A DNA stretch of 17,466 nucleotides, taken from positions 1 through 17,466 of the forward strand of contig DOPG01000301.1 of the NCBI GenBank assembly GCA_003513555.1, in the 5' to 3' direction. Made by a program: the position numbers and the translations under genes. Under the pieces are notes generated by a model that was not told the DNA's origin, made no database searches, and saw only the letters and a list, made by a program, of their open reading frames with translations. This DNA comes from Rhodopirellula sp. GTDB taxonomy: Bacteria > Planctomycetota > Planctomycetia > Pirellulales > Pirellulaceae. The first letter of the stretch is position 1. Each line of letters begins with the position of its first letter. Shown piece by piece: positions 1-7,450 of this stretch.

Positions 1-104
1 GAAAGAGTATCATCCAAGCCCCAAGATTGTCAAATCCACTCCAAACCAAACATGTTCACATGTTCACTGAAAAAGCCAGGGGGATTCAGACTCCCAGAAA
101 CCTC

Positions 105-1358
105 TTATTTGAGCCGGTAAAGCATGCTATCGCTGCGAATCAGTAAATCATTTGAGATCACTCCGGGTGACGAGCGAAAGACCTCACCCGCTCCCTCACC
201 CACGCTGTTTTTGGCAACCAGTTCAAACTTTTTACCCGGTTGCAGCACAACCACGCTTCCATCCTCTGCTAACGCATAAATCCGCCCACCTGCCGCGATG
301 GGAGATCCAGAGTAATTGCCTCCCAACCGCTCTTTCCACAGTTCCTCGCCTGAATGCGCATCGTAGCCTGTGGCAATCCCGGACATGCTGATCGCAACAA
401 GACACTCATCCACCAAAATAGGCGAAGGCAAGTCTCTCCCGCCGCGTCGATCTGTGTGCCAGGCCATGTGCGTCTCGGTCACATCACCTCGACCTCCCGG
501 CCTGACTGCATAGACATCACCAGACTTTCCATTCACAACATATAGCAGGCCATGCCCCCAAACGGGGGCCGGTGTTCCCCGTCCATTGAATCCATTGCAA
601 TTCCAAAGAATTGCACCCGTTTTGGGATTGTAGGCAGAGACGCCGAACTCCCCATTGAGAATCAACTCTGGCTGTCCATGGACATCAATCACGATCGGGG
701 TGCTCCAACCACCGCGCGGCTTTGCTTCACGAGGAGTCCGCCAAACCTCGCTGCCTGTCTTGCGGTCCAATGCAATCAAATAGGAATCACCCTCCGCGTC
801 GCAGTTCTGAATGACGGTCTCTTTAAAAATGATGGGCGAGGCGCCGACGCCCCAACCTCCCGGAAACGTCCCTAACTGCTTTGACCACAATTTTTCACCA
901 TCGTTGTCGAAACAGTGCAAGCCACCGGCACCAAAAAATGCAATCACTCGCTCCCCATCAGTCACACAACTTGGAGTAGCCCAACTATTCATTTTGTGAA
1001 GTGACTCTCCAGGAACAACCGCCGCAATTTTGTCCCACAGCACTTCACCCGACTTGGCATCTAGACACAGGACATGCCGCTCAACCCGGTCTGGCTGGGC
1101 CGTCGCTCCCGTCAGAAAAATTCGATCGCCCCACTGAATTGGTGACGAGTGGCCTGAAACAGGCAACTTCGTCTTCCAAACGACATTATCCTCCCCAAAA
1201 TTAACCGGAACTTCCTTTGCCTCGCTGACACCTGTTCCAGCGGGGCCTCGAAACCTGGACCAGTGGACTGGCTCTGCTGACATCGATGAGCGAACCGTGA
1301 CCACAAGAATGGCAATGGCGAGGGCTGTTTTAGCTGCCAAAAAGTAAAGTCGGAACAT
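105..1358 (-). CDS. Secreted PQQ-like (BamB-type) beta-propeller protein
   Basis: 417 aa. Residues 1-28 form a signal peptide (basic start, hydrophobic run ALAIAILVVTV, likely cleavage SMSA/EP), so the product is probably exported. The mature part opens with HWSRFRGPAGTG, a signature frequent in planctomycete PQQ-repeat proteins. It continues with repeated blades of the kind W-G-D-R-I-F-L-T, A-x-x-G-x-x-L-W, the hallmark of PQQ-binding-like/WD40-like repeats. The C-terminus closes the propeller (LLIRSDSMLYRLK). No catalytic domain is fused to it and no quinoprotein dehydrogenase active-site residues are evident, so a non-enzymatic binding or scaffold role is as likely as a dehydrogenase. The ATG at 1358 places the signal peptide correctly; no clear Shine-Dalgarno site precedes it. 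Family assignment is firm, precise role unknown. Confidence 0.88.
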   Translation of the reverse strand: MFRLYFLAAKTALAIAILVVTVRSSMSAEPVHWSRFRGPAGTGVSEAKEVPVNFGEDNVVWKTKLPVSGHSSPIQWGDRIFLTGATAQPDRVERHVLCLDAKSGEVLWDKIAAVVPGESLHKMNSWATPSCVTDGERVIAFFGAGGLHCFDNDGEKLWSKQLGTFPGGWGVGASPIIFKETVIQNCDAEGDSYLIALDRKTGSEVWRTPREAKPRGGWSTPIVIDVHGQPELILNGEFGVSAYNPKTGAILWNCNGFNGRGTPAPVWGHGLLYVVNGKSGDVYAVRPGGRGDVTETHMAWHTDRRGGRDLPSPILVDECLVAISMSGIATGYDAHSGEELWKERLGGNYSGSPIAAGGRIYALAEDGSVVVLQPGKKFELVAKNSVGEGAGEVFRSSPGVISNDLLIRSDSMLYRLK

Positions 1359-1604
1359 GAATCAGTTTTTGGTTTTAGTACTTGCTTTTTCTTTACGATC
1401 TCAAAGCAATAGCCTAACCCAGTGTCGCATCGCATGCACAAACAGCGGTTGCTCCCGGCTGCAGGCACACGACCAGCATGTGAGGCTCTGAAGAATCGGT
1501 GGTTTACTGATTGTACCCGGTGATGCAGCAGACACCTATCAGTCATGCTTGCCGATTCAACTTTTCCAAACGAGCATCACTGCAACTGCTTGGGTCCGGG
1601 ATAG
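1359..1604. other. Intergenic region without a convincing gene
   Basis: About 250 bases (400 if the FkbM gene starts at 1761) lie between the divergent beta-propeller and FkbM genes. An open frame on the minus strand (1112-1546) is an out-of-frame shadow of the beta-propeller gene's 5' end plus intergenic sequence and shows no recognisable motif. No clear promoter, hairpin or repeat was seen. An ATG at 1545 is in frame with the FkbM gene but is cut off by a TAG at 1602. Confidence 0.5.
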
Positions 1605-1760
1605 CATAACAATCTGAACCGGGCCGTTTGCCAAAGCCCTACGACCTCTGATCCGGCCATCACCCCTACCACTCAAGAAAGGCTACTCACAATCGCCATA
1701 AAAAAGACCCGATTTCGAGGCTATGAGCTTCATTACGAAAATGAGACCGCTACCAACTCA

Positions 1761-2426
1761 ATGATTCGAGCAAGCGATGAGTTCCCTTCATTTTTTGAAC
1801 CTCGCGTATCAGAGCCGCTAATCATCGACTGCGGGGCCAACATTGGCGTATCCGTTCTCGAGTGGAAGACGCGTTGGCCGATGTCTCGAATTATCTGCTT
1901 TGAGCCAGATCCTGATGCTTTCCGGCTGCTGACACTCAATGTGGAACGCAATGACATTCCGGGTGTGCAGTGCATTCGCGCCGCAGTCGCTGACTTCGAT
2001 GGCAGGACATTACTGTTTGGCGATATGGGGCACGGTGCTGATGCCAGGGGAAATTCCATCCACGCATCTTGGGGGCAACGCGAAAACAGCGATTCAGTGG
2101 AAGTCACTTGCTGCAAGCTATCAACGTATCTAGCCAAGCATGATGTCTCTTTTTTAAAAATCGACATCGAAGGTGCAGAAGAGAGTGTCCTTCGTGAATC
2201 CTTAAGTGAATTACAAAAAGTAGACGCTCTCTACGTGGAGGTTCACGAAACCGACGAAATGATGATACACAATTCAAGCGATCGCATCGAAAAACTATTG
2301 TTGGAATCGTGCTTCCAGATCGAACGAGAATCACGATTTCAACCTCACTCACTGCCACCAGACCTGAACGCATGGCAACAGAGTGTCAATGCAAATCAAA
2401 CTCAATTTCTTGCTTGGCGTGAATAA
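1761..2426 (+). CDS. FkbM family SAM-dependent methyltransferase (start uncertain)
   Basis: From ATG 1761 the product is 221 aa. It has the FkbM-type Rossmann methyltransferase pattern: SAM-binding motif I IIDCGANIGVS at residues 21-31, the acidic post-strand-2 motif FEPDPDAF at 47-54, and the family signature FLKIDIEGAE at 131-140. Enzymes of this family O-methylate sugars or other small substrates, often in glycan or natural-product pathways; the substrate cannot be told here. The start is doubtful. The same frame stays open back to 1605, and the residues it encodes just before 1761 (RGYELHYENETATNSM) resemble the usual sequence ahead of motif I. Yet no ATG, GTG or TTG lies between 1605 and 1761, and an in-frame TAG sits at 1602. 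Either the gene uses a rare start codon, or its 5' end is damaged. No neighbouring glycan genes support a pathway. Confidence 0.82.
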   Translation: MIRASDEFPSFFEPRVSEPLIIDCGANIGVSVLEWKTRWPMSRIICFEPDPDAFRLLTLNVERNDIPGVQCIRAAVADFDGRTLLFGDMGHGADARGNSIHASWGQRENSDSVEVTCCKLSTYLAKHDVSFLKIDIEGAEESVLRESLSELQKVDALYVEVHETDEMMIHNSSDRIEKLLLESCFQIERESRFQPHSLPPDLNAWQQSVNANQTQFLAWRE

Positions 2427-2561
2427 TTGCCCGTTCGACATCCCGGATTCCTGAACTTGATTTATGGATTGCACGTGACTTACGAATAGTAAATTTCCAA
2501 AAGCAAAACATCTGTTGTAGGGAAGACAACATTGCCTGACTATTCTGTTTTCAAAAGCGAT

Positions 2562-2570
2562 TGCTATACT
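2562..2570 (+). promoter_or_regulatory. Extended -10 promoter element for the kinase gene
   Basis: TGCTATACT matches an extended -10 element (TG-n-TATACT, 5 of 6 to TATAAT). No good -35 lies 16-18 bases upstream, which is tolerated for extended -10 promoters. Transcription would start near 2577, about 45 bases before the ATG at 2621. It overlaps the upstream TTG that an ORF finder would choose, which argues for the 2621 start. Confidence 0.4.
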
Positions 2571-2620
2571 TGCGCTTTCTTGTATTTCTTCTGCGTGTCT
2601 TTTCCGGTGCTGTTTCGTTG

Positions 2621-3565
2621 ATGTTTTTCGATTTCCTTTCTCCACCAACCAACGATGGCGATCTGGGAACGCTCGGGCACTATCGTGTCATCTCTGAGTT
2701 GGGACGCGGCGGCATGGGATATGTCTTTCAGGCGTTGGACACAAAACTAAAACGCTCGGTCGCTCTGAAGGTAATGAACCCAAAAGTTGCATCCAGTCGC
2801 AACAATCAGAAAAGATTTGTCCGAGAAGCTCGTGCAATGGCTGCCCTTCACCACGATAACGTCGTGACTATTTTCGAAGTGGGCAAGAGCGACAACACAC
2901 CTTTCATAGCCATGGAGATGCTGAAAGGGCAAACTCTTGAACAGCGAAACGAGTCTGAACAACCGCTGAACTACCAGCAGATCATCGATTACGCTAGGCA
3001 GATTGCCAATGGGCTGGCATTCGCTCATGAGAAGGGAATCATCCATCGCGATATCAAGCCCGCGAATATCTGGATTGAAGAAGGAACTGATCGCATCAAA
3101 ATTCTCGATTTTGGGCTCGCACTCACTTCAACACCGCTGGATCAACTTTCGGGCAAACTCGCAGTGATAGGCACGCCCGGCTATCTTTCACCTGAACAAG
3201 CTCGATCAGAACCCCTCGATGATCGATGTGATCTCTACAGTCTCGGAGCGGTGCTTTACGAATTGTGCACTGGCTCGATCCCAGTGCTCGCCAAGTCCAT
3301 ACCGGGTCAACTGGTATCAATTATCGCAAAGCGTGCGAAACCAATAAATCAACTGAATTCCGAGATTCCCAAAGAACTCTGTGATTTGGTTCACCAATTA
3401 CTCCGTAAAGAACCGCGTTCACGCCCGAAATCAGCAGTCAGTTTCTGTGAACAGCTCGATCAGGTTGAAATGGCATGTGACGCCAAAAGTGGCATCGCAA
3501 TCGCAATCAACAACCTTCAAAAAGGACTCAGCGATATCGCGCGGAAAAAAGATCCTGCGAAATAG
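2621..3565 (+). CDS. Hanks-type serine/threonine protein kinase, soluble, kinase domain only
   Basis: 314 aa from ATG 2621. The frame is open further up to a TTG at 2561, but a probable -10 element overlaps that TTG. The catalytic motifs are complete: glycine loop GRGGMG (28-33), VALK lysine K50, helix-C glutamate E69, HRDIKPANI with catalytic D144 (142-150), DFG at 163-165, activation-segment GTPGYLSPEQ (184-193) and DLYSLGAVLYEL. It should phosphorylate Ser/Thr on proteins. The usual planctomycete extras (transmembrane helix, WD40, TPR or PASTA sensor) are absent: only about 25 residues follow the kinase fold. It is therefore cytosolic and must get its signal from a partner. It follows the FkbM gene by 194 bases and faces hemQ tail to tail, so it is probably monocistronic. 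Substrates are unknown. Confidence 0.92.
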   Translation: MFFDFLSPPTNDGDLGTLGHYRVISELGRGGMGYVFQALDTKLKRSVALKVMNPKVASSRNNQKRFVREARAMAALHHDNVVTIFEVGKSDNTPFIAMEMLKGQTLEQRNESEQPLNYQQIIDYARQIANGLAFAHEKGIIHRDIKPANIWIEEGTDRIKILDFGLALTSTPLDQLSGKLAVIGTPGYLSPEQARSEPLDDRCDLYSLGAVLYELCTGSIPVLAKSIPGQLVSIIAKRAKPINQLNSEIPKELCDLVHQLLRKEPRSRPKSAVSFCEQLDQVEMACDAKSGIAIAINNLQKGLSDIARKKDPAK

Positions 3566-3652
3566 CATCAACTGGTACTCAGGGACACGCTTGATGCGGC
3601 AGCACTGCCCCCTACATGATTCGGGAAATCACGACGTGCGAGCATTGGACGC

Positions 3653-4498
3653 TTATACAATCTGGCAGTGTTCAAGGATCTCCTGAGCTCCCGCCCGATA
3701 ACCAATATAGAAAGGGCCGAACTCAGCATACTTCGCGCTGGCTTCGTCAAATCGCATCTTGTAAACAATTTCGCGAAGATACTCTGGGTTCCTGCCCCAC
3801 AAAGTCACCATCCACTCCCAATCATCCAAGCCAACTCCGACTGAAATGAGCTGGCTAACTTTACCGGCAAATGCGATCCCACTTTGAGCATGCTCAGCCA
3901 TCATCGCATTGCGGGCACTAAACGGTTCGGAAAACCAGTTCGCGCCGACAACCCGGCTCTTATTCATGGGATAAAAACACGCGGCGGGCCAGTCAGGGAT
4001 CTCAGGCCTCAATCTCTGCTCATTCATCATCGGCAATCGACGTTCATAAGCAGCAACCTTCGCAGCAACCTCTGGTGACTCAGGGTCCGCACCACCGGCA
4101 ATCAAACGATCGCGAAAACGCTCCAGCGTAGGGACATATTCACTCACCTCACTCATCGATACGAATGACCAAACGGGCTCAATGAATTGGCCCAGCCCAG
4201 GTGCCATGATTCGCTGATGCACACCATCAACCTTGGCAGGATCTGGATCCATCAACATCACACAGAAATCTGCTGAGTGACCACTTACCCAATAGGAAAC
4301 TTGTCGTTCGTTCTTTAGTTCAGCATCTGCGCCCAACGCACCTTCCAGCTGTTTTTGACATTCCAATGACAAGCCGCCTTGCATGACTTCACGTCGAAAT
4401 CGGTAAAAGTAATGACCACAATGCCAACCATTGAGCGGAATTGTAGATGGCTCGGGCAGGGGTTCAGAGGGACGTTGTGCAGGAGGTCGAGAATTCAT
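3653..4498 (-). CDS. hemQ: Coproheme decarboxylase (chlorite dismutase-like family)
   Basis: 281 aa from ATG 4498 (an in-frame ATG at 4543 would add 15 residues of unlikely sequence that overlap the upstream tandem repeat). The product should oxidatively decarboxylate coproheme III to heme b in the coproporphyrin-dependent pathway, in the cytoplasm. Key residues match the spacing known from Listeria ChdC: catalytic Tyr in YPMNK (Y176), with M178 and K180 two and four residues on, the proximal heme ligand H203 27 residues after the Tyr, and Q216 13 after the His. The Gln in the distal pocket, where true chlorite dismutases carry Arg, favours the decarboxylase. The VGLDDWEW and KYAEFGPFYIG blocks are also family hallmarks. 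The first 20 residues are Pro-rich and probably disordered. No other heme gene is adjacent. The stop lies 87 bases from the convergent kinase. Confidence 0.92.
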   Translation of the reverse strand: MNSRPPAQRPSEPLPEPSTIPLNGWHCGHYFYRFRREVMQGGLSLECQKQLEGALGADAELKNERQVSYWVSGHSADFCVMLMDPDPAKVDGVHQRIMAPGLGQFIEPVWSFVSMSEVSEYVPTLERFRDRLIAGGADPESPEVAAKVAAYERRLPMMNEQRLRPEIPDWPAACFYPMNKSRVVGANWFSEPFSARNAMMAEHAQSGIAFAGKVSQLISVGVGLDDWEWMVTLWGRNPEYLREIVYKMRFDEASAKYAEFGPFYIGYRAGAQEILEHCQIV

Positions 4499-4541
4499 AA
4501 TGGTGCTAATCGATGTCGCTAAACAATGGAAACGGACCGAC

Positions 4542-4573
4542 ACAGGTGACGGACAAAACAGGTGAAGGACAAA
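4542..4573. repeat. Two tandem 16-bp repeats upstream of hemQ
   Basis: ACAGGTGACGGACAAA (4542-4557) is followed immediately by ACAGGTGAAGGACAAA (4558-4573), with one mismatch. The pair starts 44 bases upstream of the hemQ ATG. A head-to-tail pair at this place could bind a regulator, or could be simple slippage; nothing in the sequence decides. Confidence 0.75.
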
Positions 4574-4595
4574 AACATGTACTTACGCAGTCACT

Positions 4596-4670
4596 GAAGC
4601 ATCGGAGGCTTCCATCGTAAGCACATTAAGAGTGGTCTACGAGGACCAAGTCAGATGAATCTGAAGACTT
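4596..4670. other. Three adjacent inverted repeats between hemQ and the secreted-protein gene
   Basis: Three hairpins lie in a row: GAAGC/GCTTC (4596-4612), TGGTC/GACCA (4633-4648), and AAGT-CAGAT/ATCTG-AAG-ACTT (about 4648-4670). They sit downstream of the secreted-protein gene (-) and upstream of hemQ (-). None is followed by a good U-tract on the minus strand, so a textbook terminator is not supported. They may reduce read-through or form a leader structure for hemQ. Confidence 0.4.
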
Positions 4671-4750
4671 GACGTAAAAAATTTGGTTCCCAACCGACGA
4701 CCGGGAAAGACTCTCAAACTTCACTGGTAGCTCAATTACACCCAGACGCC

Positions 4751-5371
4751 TTACCGGTAGCTCCATTCTGTCCGACGATCACGATACCCATGGTGCCCAT
4801 ACCAATGCTTCGTTCCACTGGTTCCAAAATACCCATACGAGAAAGGGGTTTTCCAGACTGGCAACTGTATCGTGTTGGGGATAACCGCCCGTTCTGTCCG
4901 AGGCCCCTCACGCTGGGGAATTGGAGGATGATGCTTGCTGCGGCGCTGAAGTCTGTCTTCTCGATAGGGCTGACGAAAAGGCGACTCGATCAGGTCGTAG
5001 GGGATCGTGGGCGTCAAGGCGATATCGAACGCTGTAGCAACTTGAGAATGCTCGGGCGACTCGACCATCTCCGATAAATGAAAGCGATGCTCTGCTACCC
5101 GTACAGGCGGATGCCCGCGTTCCGCTAAATCTGAGGGCCGATGCCCTCGTTCCGACGTACGACTCGTGGTCCGTGGTGCCCGCCACAGGCGTTTGTTCTG
5201 TTCTTTCACAACGGCTCGCTGCTGCTCGCGCCGGGCTGCCGTTGATGTCACCTTGTCAGCTCCCAAACCATGCCAGTTCTCATGAAGAATGATCAGCTGG
5301 GCCGAGCACAGAGATGGCACCATCAGTGCACCAACGAACCCTATCACTGCGAAGCGGATGGAGTTTGACAC
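4751..5371 (-). CDS. Secreted protein of unknown function, basic, with aromatic C-terminal motif
   Basis: 206 aa, family not recognised. Residues 1-24 are a signal peptide (FAVIGFVGALMVPSLCSA, cleavage before QL). The Cys does not sit in a convincing lipobox, so export as a soluble or wall-associated protein is likelier than lipoprotein anchoring. The mature chain is strongly basic (many Arg and His) and looks largely unstructured. A 10-residue tandem repeat (SERGHRPSDL, AERGHPPVRV) is encoded by a 30-bp-period DNA repeat. The end is different: KTPFSYGYFGTSG, then KHWYGHHGYRD and TEWSYR, rich in Tyr, Trp, His and Gly. It resembles from memory a C-terminal block shared by small planctomycete secreted proteins; I could not check this. 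It is divergent from the DUF1571 gene. Codon structure and the signal peptide support a real gene. Confidence 0.72.
   Translation of the reverse strand: MSNSIRFAVIGFVGALMVPSLCSAQLIILHENWHGLGADKVTSTAARREQQRAVVKEQNKRLWRAPRTTSRTSERGHRPSDLAERGHPPVRVAEHRFHLSEMVESPEHSQVATAFDIALTPTIPYDLIESPFRQPYREDRLQRRSKHHPPIPQREGPRTERAVIPNTIQLPVWKTPFSYGYFGTSGTKHWYGHHGYRDRRTEWSYR
5108..5154. repeat. Imperfect 30-bp-period repeat inside the secreted-protein gene
   Basis: Two 17-base copies (5108-5124 and 5138-5154, two mismatches) start 30 bases apart and encode the successive peptides ERGHPP and ERGHRP. This is an in-frame duplication of ten codons, now diverged at the flanks. Confidence 0.6.
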
Positions 5372-5721
5372 GGGGCACCTTGATAAAACAGGAAAGGTAG
5401 GGAGCTTCTATCGAACAGAACAGTTGTAACGATCGGCTCATGTAGCCAGTCAACGCCACCGTTTTTGCCCTACGGCGGCTAAAAACAGTAAATCAACCAC
5501 GACACGGGGGACAACTGAGCTGAATTGACCTTTCAAACCCCTGCCAATGATCACTATCCTCGGCAAAGCGTCGAGTAATTGCGCGCATGCCGGATAAAAC
5601 GGTTGGGGAACGCGGTACACGAAAGTGAAAGCAATCAAAGGTCCTGCGACTCCACGGCGATAAAAGACTTGACGGGCGATATGGAATCGCCGAACTCATT
5701 GCACGGAAGCTGAGAATTAAC
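5372..5721. other. Divergent intergenic region (350 bp) without a gene
   Basis: It separates the divergent secreted-protein and DUF1571 genes. The open frames on its minus strand (5450-5638, 5493-5723) show no motif or signal peptide. The only structure I can support is the promoter/palindrome near its right end. Confidence 0.5.
5656..5691 (+). promoter_or_regulatory. Possible promoter -35 box with palindromic operator upstream of the DUF1571 gene
   Basis: TTGACG at 5669-5674 resembles a -35 box. It is followed directly by a perfect inverted repeat GGCGAT-ATGGA-ATCGCC (5675-5691). A further GGCGAT lies at 5656-5661, so three half-sites flank the -35. No good -10 hexamer is visible at 16-18 bases, so the promoter call is weak; the palindrome itself is certain. 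Confidence 0.35.
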
Positions 5722-6588
5722 ATGAAACGCCGCCAATTTGTAACGCTATGTGGCTCCCTCGCGCTTGGCGCAGGAAGCCGAGCTGCTTTTGCTGAAGATA
5801 AGGGTCTGAAGGAACCTGTCCACCGCGTTGCGAAGGCTACGAACAGTCTAGAGCCGACTCCCCTGCACCCCTTGGATCGAGCACTTGATATTGCACGATC
5901 AGGACTTGAGGGCTGTCGTCAGAATATCGACGACTACACGGCGATCTTGATTAAGCGAGAGCGCATTGATGACGTGTTGGGCGCTCATGAGTACATGCAG
6001 GTCAAGATTCGGAACCGCAAAGTTGAGAATGGTCAGATTGTTCAGCCGCTGAGCGTCTACGTCAACTTTCTGAAGCCTAGTTCCGTTAAAGGTCGCGAGG
6101 TTATCTACGTCGAAGGTCAGAACAACAACAACATCATCGCACATGAAGGTGGCCTTAAAGGCAAATTCTTACCCACCGTGAATCTTCCGCCCGACGGCAT
6201 GCTGGCGATGCGTGGGCAACGCTATCCAATGACTGAGATTGGAGTCGAGAATCTCATTGTCAAACTGATTGAGCGTGGACAGCAAGCTCGGCAATTCGAC
6301 GATGTGCAATGCGAATTCCGCAAGAATGCAAGAGTCCAAAATCGTGTTTGCACTGTGCTGCAAGTAACACAACCGACCAAGCAACCCAGCCTCGAATTCT
6401 ACCAAGCTTCTGTCTTCATTGATGACAAACTGAATGTGCCAATTCGTTACATCGCTTACGATTGGCCGCAGGACGCTGATGCACCACTTGATGTTTTGGA
6501 AGAGTACAACTATCTGAACCTCAAAGTGAATGTCGGTCTGAAAGACGAGGACTTTGATCCTCACAATCCGGCTTACAAGTTCTATTAA
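5722..6588 (+). CDS. DUF1571 domain protein with Tat-like signal peptide
   Basis: 288 aa. The N-terminus MKRRQFVTLCGSLALGAG carries a twin-arginine-like motif followed by a hydrophobic stretch and a likely cleavage after AAFA (residue 24), so export through Tat is plausible. The mature protein matches the DUF1571 pattern, common in planctomycetes: a helix with the motif DYTAILIKRERIDD, then K(V/I)R-rich strands, YVNFLKP, GREVIYVEG, a glycine turn after HEGG, and the late segment YNYLNLKVNVGL with DFDP near the end. The biochemical role of DUF1571 is unknown. The fold resembles outer-membrane lipoprotein carrier-type beta sheets in general character, which is a guess. It is monocistronic, divergent from the secreted-protein gene and convergent with the flavin-reductase gene. 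Confidence 0.85.
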   Translation: MKRRQFVTLCGSLALGAGSRAAFAEDKGLKEPVHRVAKATNSLEPTPLHPLDRALDIARSGLEGCRQNIDDYTAILIKRERIDDVLGAHEYMQVKIRNRKVENGQIVQPLSVYVNFLKPSSVKGREVIYVEGQNNNNIIAHEGGLKGKFLPTVNLPPDGMLAMRGQRYPMTEIGVENLIVKLIERGQQARQFDDVQCEFRKNARVQNRVCTVLQVTQPTKQPSLEFYQASVFIDDKLNVPIRYIAYDWPQDADAPLDVLEEYNYLNLKVNVGLKDEDFDPHNPAYKFY

Positions 6589-6773
6589 AAACTGGTCGCC
6601 GGCGGCTTACTCGGGGAAAAGCAACGAATGCCTCGTGACGTCAGCTAAATAATCATCATTTGTCATCAGGGTGCAGATTTAGATTTGGACCCGACGAGCG
6701 TTGGGCAGATCAAATCACGCTGCAAGATCAGATCGCCACACCGCAAACTGTTGATCTGAGTCGTTTCTGCTAA

Positions 6774-6798
6774 TCACCTGTTGTGGATTTTCAGGTGA
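6774..6798. terminator. Inverted repeat just past the end of the kinase/IMPase/flavin-reductase operon
   Basis: TCACCTG (6774-6780) pairs perfectly with CAGGTGA (6792-6798) over an 11-base loop. It lies 8 bases beyond the stop of the minus-strand operon, the expected place for a transcript end. No U-run follows on either strand, so it may be an mRNA 3'-end structure, not a full intrinsic terminator. Confidence 0.35.
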
Positions 6799-6805
6799 CT
6801 AGAAA

Positions 6806-7450
6806 TTACTCTGAGCCTGAAGGCCTTGGCGGTCGTTCCAGGGCGAAACGATTACTGGTACGGGAATAGGAATTTCCACCCAGCCGCCCAATGGTATCCA
6901 ACTCCTCAGCGAGAAACTGATCCTCCTTGTCGAACAGGTCGGCGGCTACGTGCAACCACACAATCTGGCCAATTACCAAATTGGCGCCGCCTGGCCCCTG
7001 CCCTAACTCAAGAATTTGGTGGACACGGCATTCCATCGCAGCTTTACAGTTTTCAACGCGTGGAACCTGAACCTTGGCAGAAACACCTTTCGTCACACCA
7101 GCGGCAAGAAACTCGTCCGTATCCGGTCCGTATTCAGCTGCGGTCTGATTCATTTGTTCGGCCATAGCCTCGGTCACCATGTTGACCACGAACTGACCAT
7201 TTTGCTTGACGTTTTGCAGGGTGTCTTTTGCTTGGCCCATGCGATTGTTTGCGGGGCAGAACATCACGAGAGGTGGATTTGCCCCTACACCGTTAAAGAA
7301 GCTGTAGGGAGCCAGATTTGAGATCCCATTGTTTGACTGGGTCGACACCCATGCAATAGGACGGGGTGTAATCAGCTGGACCATCCAGCCATACAGTTCA
7401 CGAACGGATAATTCTTGAGGATCCAATTGCAAGACTGTCGCCTTTTTCAA
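6806..7450 (-). CDS. Flavin reductase-like, FMN-binding split-barrel protein
   Basis: 214 aa. The N-terminal part has the flavin reductase/split-barrel signature: LITPRPIAWVSTQSNNGISNLAPYSFFN, then PPLVMFCP, KDTLQNVKQNGQFVVNMV, and the later VIGQIVWLHV strand. Proteins of this family bind FMN and use NAD(P)H to reduce flavins, or act as small flavin-dependent oxidoreductases; the partner cannot be deduced. The start is a TTG at 7450 whose bases overlap the stop of the preceding gene (TTGA), with no Shine-Dalgarno site of its own. This implies translational coupling and a position as third gene of the operon. The length is normal for the family. The C-terminus (FALERPPRPSGSE) is a short flexible tail. 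Confidence 0.88.
   Translation of the reverse strand: MKKATVLQLDPQELSVRELYGWMVQLITPRPIAWVSTQSNNGISNLAPYSFFNGVGANPPLVMFCPANNRMGQAKDTLQNVKQNGQFVVNMVTEAMAEQMNQTAAEYGPDTDEFLAAGVTKGVSAKVQVPRVENCKAAMECRVHQILELGQGPGGANLVIGQIVWLHVAADLFDKEDQFLAEELDTIGRLGGNSYSRTSNRFALERPPRPSGSE

Noticed and set aside
68..104. Possible intrinsic terminator after the beta-propeller gene
   Set aside because: Only a 4-base stem (GGGA/TCCC) can form and the T-run is displaced by six bases.
1112..1546. 144-codon open frame on the minus strand
   Set aside because: Overlaps the beta-propeller gene in another frame and shows no motif, signal or ribosome site.
1733..2167. 144-codon minus-strand frame opposite the FkbM gene
   Set aside because: Antisense shadow of a gene with clear methyltransferase motifs.
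2561..2620. Longer N-terminus of the first kinase from TTG 2561 (hydrophobic, could look like a signal or membrane segment)
   Set aside because: An extended -10 promoter overlaps the TTG, and ATG 2621 leads straight into the kinase domain.
4724..4760. Second in-frame LSYQ-stop string downstream of the secreted protein's WSYR-stop end
   Set aside because: Short match (GAGCTACC-x-GT) after two stops; could be a duplicated end but too little sequence to support it.
5450..5723. Minus-strand frames in the 5.4-5.7 kb gap
   Set aside because: Overlapping one another, no motif, no ribosome site.
6706..6758. 8-base inverted repeat CAGATCAA/TTGATCTG with 37-base spacing
   Set aside because: Such widely spaced 8-base pairs are expected by chance in a window of this length.
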